From: Streptomyces sp. CB02366 | GTDB taxonomy: Bacteria; Actinomycetota; Actinomycetes; Streptomycetales; Streptomycetaceae | NCBI RefSeq assembly: GCF_001905905.1 | Contig: NZ_LIVT01000001.1 | Location: 913,952-977,951 of the forward strand | Length of the DNA: 64,000 nt | Direction: 5' to 3' | Shown here: positions 8,569 to 16,737 of the stretch, one piece after another | How positions within the stretch are numbered: the stretch's first letter is position 1 | Layout: every line of letters begins with the position of its first letter | The notes under the pieces: generated by a model | The model's input: only the letters and a program-made list of their open reading frames with translations | Told to the model about the DNA's origin: nothing | Databases searched by the model: none | Program-made: the position numbers and the translations under genes

Positions 8569-10148
8569 TGGGCGTGGCCGGGGGCGCGCCGGACGCCCAC
8601 CACGGCCAGGACGGCGCCGGCCACGCAGAGGACTCCGGCGGTCAGGACGGCCGTGTGGACACCGTTCATGAAGGCGTGGTGGCTGCCCTCGACGATGGCC
8701 GCCCCGAGCTGCGCGGGCGTGCCGGGGGCTACGGGGGCGACGCCCATGGACACCGCGTCCTTCGCCTCCAGGAGCGCGGTGGCGGCGGGGGCGGGGACGC
8801 CTGCCGAGGTGAGTTCGCCGGTGAGGGTGGCGCCGACCCGGCCGGCGATGAGGGAGACCAGGACGGAGGTGCCCAGGGCGCCTCCGACCTGGAGGGCCGT
8901 GGCCTGGAGTCCCCCGGCGACACCGGCGTCCCGGACGGGGGCGTTGCCGACGATGGCGTCGGACGAGGAGGCCATCACCATGCCGACGCCGAGGCCGAGC
9001 GCGATGAACGGCGGCCACATGAGGCTGTAGGCGCTGTGGGCGTCCCAGGTGAGCATGGCGAAGCAGGCGACGGCCTGGAGGACCATGCCGAGGGGCATGG
9101 TGAGGCGCGGCCCGAACCGGTCCGTGAGCGCGGCGCCGAGCGGGGAGGCGACGACGGAGGCGAGGCTGAGGGGAAGGGTGCGGACGCCCGCCTCGACGGG
9201 GGTGAAGCCCCGCACGTTCTGCAGGTAGATCATGACGAAGAAGATCACGCCGAGCAGGACGAAGAAGTTCAGGGCGGTGATGATCGTGCCGATGGTCAGG
9301 GCCGGGTTGCGGAACAGGCGCATCGGCAGCAGGGGTGAGGCGACCCGTGTCTGCCACCGGCCGAAGACCAGCAGGACCAGGAGTCCGGCCGCGATGGAGC
9401 CGAGGGTTCCGCCGGAGGTCCAGCCCCAGGTCTCCCCCTTGACCACGCCGAAGACGAGGGTGAGGAGCCCGACGGCGAGCAGGACGACGCCGAGGACGTC
9501 GAACTTCTCCCGGGCGGCGTGCTCGTTCCGGCTCTGCGGCAGGACGGCCGCGCTGAAGGCGAGGGCGACGACGCCGATCGGGGCGTTGATGTAGAAGACG
9601 GACTCCCAGCTGACGTGCTGGACGAGGAAGCCGCCGACGATGGGGCCGAGGGCGGTGGAGACCGAGGAGACCATGGCCCAGATGCCGACGGCCATGCCGA
9701 ACTTCTTCGGCGGGAAGACGGCGCGGAGCAGGCCGAGGGTGTTGGGCATCAGCAGGGCTCCGAAGAGGCCCTGGAGGGCCCGGAAGGCGATGACGCCCTC
9801 GATGGAACCGGCCAGGCCGATGGCGACCGAGGCGAGGGTGAAGCCGACGACCCCCACCAGGTAGAAGGTGCGGCGGCCGAAGCGGTCGCCGAGTTTGCCG
9901 CCGAGGATGAGGGCTCCGGCGAGGGCGAGCAGGTAGGAGTTGGTGACCCACTGCAGGTCGGAGGTGGAGGCGTCGAGATCGCGGCCGATCTCGGGGTTGG
10001 CGATCGAGACGACGGACCCGTCGAGGCCGACCATGAACAGGCCGAAGGCGACGGCGATCAAGGTCAGCCACGGGTTGGAGCGACGCCCCCGCGCCGTGTC
10101 GGCGGGCGGGGAGTGGGACGGTTCGGCGAGGGTGCCGGCGGAAGCCAT
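8565..10148 (-). CDS. EmrB/QacA-type MFS drug exporter (DHA2)
   Basis: A 527-residue transporter with about 14 hydrophobic segments. Family motifs are clear: LFMVGLDGSVVSIANPEIGRD in the first helix, WVTNSYLLALAGALILGGKLGDRFGRR (motif A) and the motif-C-like GPIVGGFLV. It probably exports a drug or secondary metabolite using the proton gradient. A MarR regulator lies 163 bases upstream on the same strand and very likely controls it. The stop codon TAG is formed by the end of the 75-bp inverted-repeat element, so the original 3' end may have been altered. No strong ribosome site precedes the chosen ATG, but upstream in-frame sequence lacks transporter character. Confidence 0.88.
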   Translation of the reverse strand: MASAGTLAEPSHSPPADTARGRRSNPWLTLIAVAFGLFMVGLDGSVVSIANPEIGRDLDASTSDLQWVTNSYLLALAGALILGGKLGDRFGRRTFYLVGVVGFTLASVAIGLAGSIEGVIAFRALQGLFGALLMPNTLGLLRAVFPPKKFGMAVGIWAMVSSVSTALGPIVGGFLVQHVSWESVFYINAPIGVVALAFSAAVLPQSRNEHAAREKFDVLGVVLLAVGLLTLVFGVVKGETWGWTSGGTLGSIAAGLLVLLVFGRWQTRVASPLLPMRLFRNPALTIGTIITALNFFVLLGVIFFVMIYLQNVRGFTPVEAGVRTLPLSLASVVASPLGAALTDRFGPRLTMPLGMVLQAVACFAMLTWDAHSAYSLMWPPFIALGLGVGMVMASSSDAIVGNAPVRDAGVAGGLQATALQVGGALGTSVLVSLIAGRVGATLTGELTSAGVPAPAATALLEAKDAVSMGVAPVAPGTPAQLGAAIVEGSHHAFMNGVHTAVLTAGVLCVAGAVLAVVGVRRAPGHAH

Positions 10149-10311
10149 GGAGAGGTGTTCTTTCGTCGTGACGCAACGCCGAGTCGGCGCCCGGCGCCAC
10201 GGGGGCGGCCGGCTGCGACGGGCGAGCGGGGAGAGGAGAGGAGAGGAGGAGCGCGGCGTGCTGACAGGGCGCACCGCGGCGGCCCCGCAAGCACACCGCG
10301 TGCCGGAGGGT

Positions 10312-10782
10312 TCAGCGCGCGGTGTGCAGGTGCTCGCTGAGCGACTGGAGAGAGCCCAGGGCGGAGCCGAGGGCGTCGAGTTCGCCGTCGGTCATCGTCC
10401 GCAGGACCTGCGCGGCACGGTCTCCCATGAGCTGCGTGACCTCGACGAGCCGCTGCCGCGCGGCCGGGGTGAGGTACAGGTGGGCGATCCGCTTGTCGGC
10501 GCCGTCCTGACGACGTTCGAGGAACCCCTGCTCGGTGAGCTGGGTGACCAGCGCACTGACGTTGTTCGGCTTCATCCGCACCGCGTCGGCGGCCTCACGG
10601 ACCGTGGTTCCGCCGTGGGTCTCGACGTACCGCAGCAGCGTGAGCTGGGCGTCGGAGGGCTTGGGGTGCGGGTAGTGCTGGTCGACATGCCGCTCGAAGG
10701 CCCTGGTCAGCGCGGGCAGGCACGCCACGAGGCCGAGGGCCAGGCGGTCGATGTCCTGAGGGGACGCGCTGGTGGGGGGCAC
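10312..10782 (-). CDS. MarR-family transcriptional regulator
   Basis: A 156-residue winged-helix protein. The recognition region runs through TTVREAADAVRMKPNNVSALVTQL (helices 3-4), and the wing through RRQDGADKRIAHLYLT. The dimerisation helices at both ends are present and the length is normal. Such proteins usually repress their own gene and a nearby exporter, and release DNA when they bind a small phenolic ligand. The gene is directly upstream of the MFS exporter on the same strand. A perfect 14-base palindrome lies about 20 bases upstream of its start and is the best operator candidate. Confidence 0.9.
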   Translation of the reverse strand: MPPTSASPQDIDRLALGLVACLPALTRAFERHVDQHYPHPKPSDAQLTLLRYVETHGGTTVREAADAVRMKPNNVSALVTQLTEQGFLERRQDGADKRIAHLYLTPAARQRLVEVTQLMGDRAAQVLRTMTDGELDALGSALGSLQSLSEHLHTAR

Positions 10783-10802
10783 GCACGGACTTTAGCTATC
10801 CA

Positions 10803-10816
10803 GACATACGTATGTC
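10803..10816. promoter_or_regulatory. Probable MarR operator
   Basis: GACATACGTATGTC is a perfect 14-base palindrome lying just upstream of the marR-type gene start (10782, leftward) and within its promoter. The size and position fit an autoregulatory MarR operator. Confidence 0.65.
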
Positions 10817-10877
10817 AAAGGAGCCACCTCACGCGCGTGGAGGCGGTCGAAGTCGACGGCCCCGCAGCGCCCGGGGA

Positions 10878-11450
10878 TCACTCCCCTGGGACGCCCTCTT
10901 CGCCGCCCCCGTCGCGCTGACGGCCGTCACGACCACCACCACTCCCGTCACGACCACCACCGCTCCCGCCACGACCGTCACCGTTCCCGCGGTGTTCGCC
11001 ACCGCTCCCGTCACGGTCGCCCGCTCCCCCGACCCCCTCCCGGTCGTGCCGCACCTCGTCCCGGATGCGCTCGGCCATCAGGTCGGCGAGCGGGTCCTTG
11101 ACGTCCCAGGAGTGCGCGCCCGGATGCCGGTCGTACAGCACGCACGCCTCGCCCTCCTCGACGGACAGCCGGTGGATGGCGGCCGGGCACGGCAGCAGCT
11201 CGGCGAACCGGAACTTCCGGCTCTCCTCGCCGTCGAGCCAGAACATCCACAGGTCCCGGCCCGCCCGCGGCGACGCCGACCAGAGCTGGGCCGCGTGCTC
11301 GGTCGCCTCGTCGTGCTCACCGAGTTCGCAGAGCAGGAAGGTGTCCAGGTCCGGCGCCTCCACCTCCTGGCCGGGCAGATCCTCAAGCCCCATCAGCGCG
11401 ACGCGCGCGCCCATCTCGGGAAGTTCGCTGAAGGCGGTGCACTGCAACAT
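10878..11450 (-). CDS. Conserved hypothetical protein with Gly/Asp-rich tail
   Basis: A soluble protein of about 190 residues. The folded part (about 130 residues) contains LWMFWLDGEESRKFRFAELL and AACVLYDRHPGAHSWDVKDP-like segments seen in uncharacterised Streptomyces proteins. The last 60 residues are a repeat tail rich in Gly, Asp and Arg, encoded by imperfect tandem repeats at about 10905-11010. Two in-frame ATGs exist. The second, at 11450, is favoured because AAGGA sits 8 bases before it, while the first ATG (11459) lies directly on that ribosome site. No function can be named. Confidence 0.6.
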   Translation of the reverse strand: MLQCTAFSELPEMGARVALMGLEDLPGQEVEAPDLDTFLLCELGEHDEATEHAAQLWSASPRAGRDLWMFWLDGEESRKFRFAELLPCPAAIHRLSVEEGEACVLYDRHPGAHSWDVKDPLADLMAERIRDEVRHDREGVGGAGDRDGSGGEHRGNGDGRGGSGGGRDGSGGGRDGRQRDGGGEEGVPGE

Positions 11451-11536
11451 GGCTCTCATCCTTGTCGGTCACGGGTGGGCATGTGCGGGGAACGGACGGC
11501 GGGCGACGCACCGACACGCCTGACCGGGCGCCGCGT

Positions 11537-11875
11537 TCACAGGACCTCGCCCCGGCTGCGGGCGTTGAGGCGGGCGGTCCGGGCCCGCAGTTGCTCTATG
11601 AGGAGTGCGGGGCGGACCCGGTGCGGCTCGGCCTCCCACTCGATCCCGCCGCCGACGGGCCGCAGCGCCCAGTAGGGGCCGGCGACCCCGCGGAACTCCC
11701 CCACGCGGTCCCCCCGACCGGTGTCCACCACCAGCGCGCCGAGGGAGGGCGGGCCGGGGAGCGCCGACGACGGTGAGGCCGGGGGCGGGGGCGGGGGGCC
11801 AGGAGGCGCCGACGACGGTGGGGCCGGGGGGCCGGAAGGTTCCTGCGCGTTCGGACAAACGTTCTCGCCGTACAC
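11537..11875 (-). CDS. Hypothetical protein beside XRE/DUF397 pair
   Basis: A 112-residue protein with a disordered Pro/Ala/Ser-rich first half and a short conserved C-terminal module (VVDTGRGDRVGEFRGVAGPYWALRPVGG to ARSRGEVL). Similar small proteins sit next to XRE/DUF5753 and DUF397 genes in many Streptomyces, which supports the call. The GTG start is preceded by AGGAG at 8 bases. It is divergent from the XRE regulator; the 107-base gap holds the promoters of both. Function unknown. Confidence 0.6.
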   Translation of the reverse strand: MYGENVCPNAQEPSGPPAPPSSAPPGPPPPPPASPSSALPGPPSLGALVVDTGRGDRVGEFRGVAGPYWALRPVGGGIEWEAEPHRVRPALLIEQLRARTARLNARSRGEVL

Positions 11876-11982
11876 CTATCGCTCCTCTCCGTAGCCGAAC
11901 GACTACCGGGGCGATTCAGCGTGACCTACCGTGAGAGGGCATTCAACTTGCCTGTTCGGCACGGAAGATCGGGTTCGGGCCC

Positions 11983-12819
11983 ATGAACATCAAGCAGTTA
12001 AATCCGGAGAGTTCCGCGAAGGCCGCCTACGGCGCACGTCTGCGCGGTCTCCGCATCGAGCGGGGCTGGACGCAGGAGGGGCTGGGCATCGAGATCGGCT
12101 ACTCCAGCACGCACATCTCGTCCGTCGAAACCGGCCGCAAACTTGCTACCTTGCGGTTCTCGCGCAGTACGGACCGCGCGCTCGGGCTCGTCGGGACCGA
12201 GGCGTCGTTTGAGCGCGAGCTGAGCCGGATCAAGCACGGCAGCCTGCTGGAGGGTTTCCCCGAGTTCCTCATCTACGAGGCTCGGGCGGCGGAGATCCGG
12301 CTGTACGAGGTCGGCGTGATGCCGGGCCTGCTCCAGACCCCGGAGTACGCCAGGGTCCTGGCCGACAGCGCCGTCAAGCGGAAGGCCATCACGCCCGCCC
12401 AGGCGGAGGAGCGCGTCGCGCTGGTCGCGGAGCGCCAGGCGGCCCTGGTCCGGGACAAGCCCCCGCTCGTCTTCGCGCTGCTCGACGAGAGCTGCCTGCG
12501 CAGGCCGGTGGGCAGCCCGGCGGTCATGCGGGCGCAGATGGACCGGCTGATCGAGTTCGCCGAGCAGCCCAACACGGTGATCCAGGTGGTGCCGTTCACC
12601 ATGGGCGAGGACCGCCCGTTCGATCTGCCGATCTACATCCTGACCATGCCCGACCGCTCCCTCATGTCGTACGCGGAGTCCGCGCAGCAGGGGTACCTGG
12701 AGCGTGAAAGCGGCTCGGTGGTAACGCATCTGACGGCCTACCATCAGTTGCAGGCGGTTGCGCCCTCCCAGGCCGCGTCCGTTGACATGTTCAGGCAGTT
12801 GCGAAAGGGCACACCGTGA
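11983..12819 (+). CDS. XRE-family regulator with DUF5753 domain
   Basis: A 278-residue protein: an N-terminal Cro/C1-type helix-turn-helix (about residues 15-60; LRGLRIERGWTQEGLGIEIG, then SSTHISSVETGRK) followed by the DUF5753 domain (about 95-270; GVMPGLLQTPEYARVL and TVIQVVPFTMGE are hallmarks). This is the common actinomycete regulator that pairs with a DUF397 partner; BldB/WhiJ-type systems are the studied relatives. The sixth codon is TTA (11998-12000), so translation may depend on the bldA leucyl-tRNA. The stop overlaps the start of the DUF397 gene by GTGA. Confidence 0.9.
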   Translation: MNIKQLNPESSAKAAYGARLRGLRIERGWTQEGLGIEIGYSSTHISSVETGRKLATLRFSRSTDRALGLVGTEASFERELSRIKHGSLLEGFPEFLIYEARAAEIRLYEVGVMPGLLQTPEYARVLADSAVKRKAITPAQAEERVALVAERQAALVRDKPPLVFALLDESCLRRPVGSPAVMRAQMDRLIEFAEQPNTVIQVVPFTMGEDRPFDLPIYILTMPDRSLMSYAESAQQGYLERESGSVVTHLTAYHQLQAVAPSQAASVDMFRQLRKGTP

Positions 12820-13025
12820 CAACCGAGACCCCCCGCTGGTTCACGTCCTCGTACAGCAACAACGGCGGCGCGTGCGTCGAGGTCGCCACCAACCTCGCCG
12901 CCCCGCACGGCATCGTCCCCGTCCGCGACTCCAAGGACGTGGCCGGACCGGTCCTCACCGTGGCCTCCGCCGCGTTCAGCACCTTCGTGGCGGGCGTCCG
13001 GACCGGAGACCTCGACACCGTCTGA
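12816..13025 (+). CDS. DUF397-domain protein
   Basis: A 69-residue DUF397 protein: WFTSSYSNNGGACVEVA near the start, VPVRDSKDVAGPVL in the middle and a closing AFSTFVAGVRTG. DUF397 proteins are small partners of XRE/DUF5753 regulators and probably modulate them, a relation that has been likened to toxin-antitoxin control. The GTG start lies within the stop of the XRE gene, so the pair is translationally coupled. A strong hairpin follows. Confidence 0.9.
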   Translation: MTTETPRWFTSSYSNNGGACVEVATNLAAPHGIVPVRDSKDVAGPVLTVASAAFSTFVAGVRTGDLDTV

Positions 13026-13075
13026 CCCGCCGACCGCCCTCCGTACGACCCACCCCGTACGCCGCACGCGTACAC

Positions 13076-13120
13076 CGGCGAAGCCCCACCGCGCCCGACC
13101 CGGGCGGTGGGGCTTCGCCG
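13076..13120 (+). terminator. Hairpin terminator after DUF397 gene
   Basis: Arms 13076-13092 and 13104-13120 pair over 17 bases with an 11-base loop, 51 bases after the DUF397 stop. No U-tract. The remaining 13121-13549 stretch has no gene that I can support. Confidence 0.85.
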
Positions 13121-13154
13121 TGCGGCGCCACGGAGGCGTCCGGGAGGAAGGGCG

Positions 13155-13230
13155 GCAGGGGTAACAGGGGTACCAGAAGTACCTGAGGTACCAGAGGGGT
13201 CCGAGGCGTCCGAGGCGTCCCGGGCGTCAA
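13155..13230. repeat. Short GTACC and GGCGTCC repeats in a gene-free stretch
   Basis: Alternating GTACC/GGTACC units (four within about 40 bases) are followed by three GGCGTCC-type units. The flanking stretch to 13549 holds no recognisable gene. It marks the left edge of the biosynthetic cluster and may be a recombination scar or simple slippage DNA. Confidence 0.4.
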
Positions 13231-13549
13231 GTGCGGGCGGCGGCGGCACGGTTGTCGGTACGCGGCGGAAGGGACACGGGGACTCCTCGGTGTGGCCGCG
13301 GGACGACGGGTCCGTTCACCTCCCGACGATCGCTGCCGGGCGAACGCGCGGAATCGCGCTGCGGACCGACTCCGCTCACCCGCGCGGCGGAGGACGGGTC
13401 CGGCTGGGGGTGAGGGACGTCGCCGGCGTGCGGCTCACCGGGGAGAACGGAAGCCGGGCCTGTGTCGGGTGCCGGTCCGAGGCGCGTGGGGGTCCCCCCG
13501 GAGGCACGGACGAGCCAGAGGGCGAGGCCCACGTCGTCTTCGTGCCCGG

Positions 13550-14326
13550 CTATTCGGGGAAGGGGCCGCGGACCGAGACTCCGCCGTCCAGCACGATCTG
13601 CTGGCCCGTGATGTAGCGGGCCTCGTCCGAGGACAGGTAGACGGCCGCAGCGGCCATCTCCTCCGACGTGCCGTAGCGGCCCGCCGGGATCTCCGGAACC
13701 CAGGTGTCGGAGGGGCCGGTGTTGACGGCAGTGCTGATCGCCCCGCCCGCGACGACGTTCATCCGGATGCCGTCGGCCGCGTACTCGGCGGCGACGGTCC
13801 GGGCCAGGCTGTACAGGCCGGCCTTGGCGGCGCCGTAACCGGCCTGCTTCGGAGCGGCCATGAATCCGGTGACAGAGCCGATGCTGACGATGTTCCCGCC
13901 GGTGCCCTGTTCCAGGAACAGCCGCAGCACGCGCCGCACCGCCCGAGCCACGTAGCGCAGATTCACGTCATAGACGGTGTCCCAGTCGTCGTCGGTCATC
14001 TCATGCAGCCTGACCGCGGGTACGAACGCGACTTGCCCGCCGACCACCGTGATCAGGGTGTCCAGTCCACCGAGTTGATCGGCCGCGCCGACGATCACGC
14101 CGTCGAGCTGCTCGATGGAGCGGACGTCGCCGCTCAGCGCACAGGAGACGTGCCCGGCCGCACGCAGTTCGTCCGCAGCCTCGGTTGCCCGCGCGGGGTC
14201 CACGTCGGCCACCGCCACCGCCGCCCCCGCGGCCGCACAGGAGCGGACGACGGCTCGGCCGATCCCGGCCCCGCCGCCCCCGATCACCAGAATCCGTTTG
14301 CCGTCGAGCCCGCTCAACCCGGCCAT
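13550..14326 (-). CDS. Short-chain dehydrogenase/reductase (SDR)
   Basis: A 258-residue classical SDR. The NAD(P) motif GGGGAGIG is at about residues 16-23, the acidic DVD after strand beta2 suggests NAD, the usual NNAG is replaced by VVGGQ, and the active-site Ser, Tyr and Lys lie in SIGSVTG and YGAAKAG. It ends with the typical YITGQQIVLDGGVS. It probably oxidises or reduces a hydroxyl or keto group. GGAGG lies about 6 bases before the ATG. It is the first gene at the left edge of the cluster and is separated from the next one by an inserted repeat element, so it may or may not belong to the pathway. Confidence 0.87.
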   Translation of the reverse strand: MAGLSGLDGKRILVIGGGGAGIGRAVVRSCAAAGAAVAVADVDPARATEAADELRAAGHVSCALSGDVRSIEQLDGVIVGAADQLGGLDTLITVVGGQVAFVPAVRLHEMTDDDWDTVYDVNLRYVARAVRRVLRLFLEQGTGGNIVSIGSVTGFMAAPKQAGYGAAKAGLYSLARTVAAEYAADGIRMNVVAGGAISTAVNTGPSDTWVPEIPAGRYGTSEEMAAAAVYLSSDEARYITGQQIVLDGGVSVRGPFPE

Positions 14327-14358
14327 GCACCCTCCACCCTCACTCAAGTCGCCCCAAG

Positions 14359-14539
14359 CTAGGGCGTGTTTCGAAAGTCCCGCCTGCTCGGCGACGCCCG
14401 GCACGCACGCTCGCCGCGTTATCGGGACCACCCCGATACCACCAGTATCGGGGCGGCCCTCCGCCTTGCGATCGCACGCACCGGACGCCGCCGAACCCGC
14501 CCTCCGGGCGGACGGCGCTACTTTCGCAACACGCCCTGG
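14359..14539. mobile_element. MITE-like inverted-repeat element, 181-bp copy
   Basis: Left end 14359-14378 is identical to the left end of the 8494 copy; right end 14520-14539 matches its inverted partner at 18 of 20 bases. The first ~35 and last ~40 bases resemble the short copy, while the middle carries an extra segment of about 105 bases with its own perfect hairpin (CCCCGATAC / GTATCGGGG, about 14433-14455). The short copy looks like an internal deletion form of this one. No transposase is encoded. Confidence 0.72.
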
Positions 14540-14771
14540 TCGCAACGAGGCGGGCGAAGAAACAGGAAAGCGGTGGCGGTCCACGACACCGCCGCACTGG
14601 TCGCGCTCAGCGACGGCCGTACGTCCGCACCCCGCCACGCAGGGCACCACGCCACCGAGCCGTGGCCGACGACGACAGCGGATATGCCCCGGGGGGGGGC
14701 AGGCGCGGCCCGTCCGGGCATCGACCCGTCACGGTGTCGGCCGGGGTCGCGCACGAGGCCCCGACCCCGCG
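14540..14771. other. Gene-free spacer between MITE and crotonase gene
   Basis: There is no convincing complete gene. A short open stretch, + strand about 14574-14616, reads VAVHDTAALVALSDG, faintly like the first strand of a PIN-domain toxin, but nothing follows that supports it. A run of nine G at 14691-14699 is a likely slippage site. Confidence 0.35.
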
Positions 14772-15569
14772 TCAGTACGGTGTGAAGTCCGGCTTGCGGC
14801 GTTCGCGGACGGCAGCCATGGCCTCGGGGAAGTCAGGGCGGGTGAAGGACTCCCGCATGAGCGAGACGGATTCGGCCACGGCGTCGGCCGCGGGCATGCG
14901 CAGGCCGTCCAGGATCTGGCGCTTGATGACGGCCATGGACGTCGGGGAGCACGTCTCGGCGAGTTGGCGGGCGTACTCCTGGGCGGCCGACAGCAGGGTT
15001 TCGCGCGGTGCGGTGTGCTGCACCAGTCCCATCCGCAGCGCCTCCTGCGCGCCCACGGCACGGGAGGACAGCAGCAGGTCCGTGGCGTTGCCGACGCCCA
15101 CCAGGCGCGGCAGCAGCCAGGCCGCGCCGTACTCGGCGACCAGGCCGAAGCGGCTGAACACCGCCGAGACCTGGGCCTCGTCCGCCATGAACCGGACGTC
15201 GGCGTACAGGGCGTGCACGAGCCCGAGGCCCGCCGCGCTGCCGTTGATCGCCGCGATCAGCGGGGTCCGCATCGTCAGCGGGAGGTGCGCCGGGTGTCCG
15301 AGGAACCCGTCCGGGTCCTCCCCCGACGGGTCCTGCGGGGCGGAGAGCCGGGCCAGCAGGTCGGGGGTCGCGCCGGAGCAGAAGCTGCTGCGCGCGCCCG
15401 TGACGACGACGGCGCGGACCTCCTCGTCGGCGTCGGCCTCGGCCAGCGCGTCGTAGTAGGCGCCGAACATGGCCAGATCCATGCCGTTGCGGCGCTCGGG
15501 CCGGGCGAAGGTGAGGGTCCGCACGGAGCCCTCGGTGTGTATGTCGATGCCCGTCGCGCTCCTGGACAT
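14772..15569 (-). CDS. Enoyl-CoA hydratase/isomerase (crotonase) family protein
   Basis: A 265-residue crotonase. Segments RPERRNGMDLAMFGAYYDAL, SSFCSGATPDL (first oxyanion-hole strand) and TPLIAAINGSAAGLG (second oxyanion Gly) are clear. The usual first catalytic Glu (GGxELA) is absent and reads GLVHALYAD; the segment GLVAEYGAAWLLPRLVG instead carries a Glu, as in a common actinobacterial subgroup. It acts on an acyl-CoA or acyl-ACP double bond. GGAGGGGGAGG lies just before the ATG. It is divergent from the KASIII-like gene across an 84-base gap, so both may be controlled together. Confidence 0.87.
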   Translation of the reverse strand: MSRSATGIDIHTEGSVRTLTFARPERRNGMDLAMFGAYYDALAEADADEEVRAVVVTGARSSFCSGATPDLLARLSAPQDPSGEDPDGFLGHPAHLPLTMRTPLIAAINGSAAGLGLVHALYADVRFMADEAQVSAVFSRFGLVAEYGAAWLLPRLVGVGNATDLLLSSRAVGAQEALRMGLVQHTAPRETLLSAAQEYARQLAETCSPTSMAVIKRQILDGLRMPAADAVAESVSLMRESFTRPDFPEAMAAVRERRKPDFTPY

Positions 15570-15653
15570 GCCTCCCCCTCCATATAACAGACTACTGACT
15601 TTGCTTAGGGACCTGCTTATCATGAAGCCCCTGATGATGAGCGGAGCATTGTT
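15570..15653. promoter_or_regulatory. Divergent promoter region, crotonase / KASIII-like genes
   Basis: This 84-base gap is AT-richer than its surroundings. It carries AGACTACTG (15590-15598), the reverse complement of CAGTAGTCT found at the start of the marR-type gene (17225-17233). The shared nonamer could be half of a MarR operator. Confidence 0.4.
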
Positions 15654-16682
15654 GTGCGACTTCCGAGGCCGCTGGGTCTGTCCGGCCTGAGCACGTGGAT
15701 ACCCGAAGCACGCCAGACCGCCCGCGACGCCGTCGAACTCGGCCTGGTGGAGGCGGACACGGCCGAGGAACTCGGTTACGAGGCGCTGCCGGTGGCGGAC
15801 CAGGCCCCTCCCGAGATGGCGGTGCTGGCGGCGCGCGCGGCCCTGGAGAGCACCGGGACCCCGCCGGCCGGACTGGGCATGGTGCTGCACGCCTGGATGT
15901 ACTACCAGGGGCACGACCTCTGGTCGCCCCCGCACTACATCGCCGACCAGCTCGGCGCCCGGCAGGCGGAGCCGCTGGGCATCCAGCAGGTCTGCAACGG
16001 CGGAGCGGCGGCCGTCGGGGTGGGCGCGGCCCGGCTGCTGGCCGACCCCGGTCTCGGCCACGTCCTGGTGACGACGGCCGACCGGTTCGCGGCGCCGGGC
16101 TTCGACCGCTGGCGCGGGGACTACGGGATCGCCTACGGGGACGGCGCCACCGCGCTGCTGCTGCACCCGCTCGACGTACGCTCCCCGGACCTGCTGCTGC
16201 ACGCGGTCACCACCGTCGCCGCACCGCAGCTGGAGGGGATGCACCGGGGACGGGACGCGTTCGGCGCGATGCCGCGCTCCGTGAGCGACCGGGTGGACAT
16301 GCGCCGCACGAAGAAGGCCTTCCTCGAACGCGAGGGCATGGAGGCGTTCACCCGCGCCAGCTCCGAGAGCCTGACGACGGTCGTGGAGCGGTGCCTCGCC
16401 GCCGGCGGACTGGCGGCGGACAGTCCGCTGCTGCGCTGTGTCGTACCGCCGCGGCTGGGCGCGAAGACCATCGGCCTCGCCTACGCGCCGGCCCTGCGCA
16501 AGCTGCTGCCGGCCGAGCTCCGGACGGTGGGCGGGGACACGGGCCACCTGGGCGCGGGGGACGCGGCGGCGAGCCTGGCCGAGCTGTGGGCGGGCCGCGT
16601 CCTGGCGCCGGGCGAGTACGCCCTCGTGGTGAGCGCGGGCGCCGGTTTCACCTGGTCGTGCCTGTTGGTGAGCGCCGCCTGA
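15654..16682 (+). CDS. KASIII-like acyltransferase/ketosynthase homologue (342 aa)
   Basis: A thiolase-fold protein related to FabH but of the divergent branch that includes acyl-transferring homologues such as CerJ. The nucleophile is Cys114 in QQVCNGGA. The FabH His (HQAN) is replaced by PPRLG, and the Asn region reads TGHLGAGDAAAS, giving His298 and Asp303. It may transfer an acyl group to an alcohol or amine or make a C-C bond; the reaction is not determined. GGAG lies 7 bases before the GTG start. It is a clear paralogue of the gene at 35003-36160 at the other end of the cluster, with the three residues at the same positions. Confidence 0.82.
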   Translation: MRLPRPLGLSGLSTWIPEARQTARDAVELGLVEADTAEELGYEALPVADQAPPEMAVLAARAALESTGTPPAGLGMVLHAWMYYQGHDLWSPPHYIADQLGARQAEPLGIQQVCNGGAAAVGVGAARLLADPGLGHVLVTTADRFAAPGFDRWRGDYGIAYGDGATALLLHPLDVRSPDLLLHAVTTVAAPQLEGMHRGRDAFGAMPRSVSDRVDMRRTKKAFLEREGMEAFTRASSESLTTVVERCLAAGGLAADSPLLRCVVPPRLGAKTIGLAYAPALRKLLPAELRTVGGDTGHLGAGDAAASLAELWAGRVLAPGEYALVVSAGAGFTWSCLLVSAA

Positions 16683-16705
16683 CCGCAGGACGCCGGGACG
16701 GCCGG

Positions 16706-16737
16706 AACCGGGTGGCCCGCAGAGGAGCCACCCGGTT
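16706..16737. terminator. Bidirectional hairpin terminator
   Basis: Perfect 11-base arms, AACCGGGTGGC (16706-16716) and its complement (16727-16737), lie between the convergent KASIII-like and MarR genes and overlap the MarR stop codon. Confidence 0.8.

Noticed and set aside
14574..14620. A PIN-domain toxin start in the MITE/crotonase gap
   Set aside because: Only about 15 residues resemble a PIN strand; the frame then becomes low complexity.
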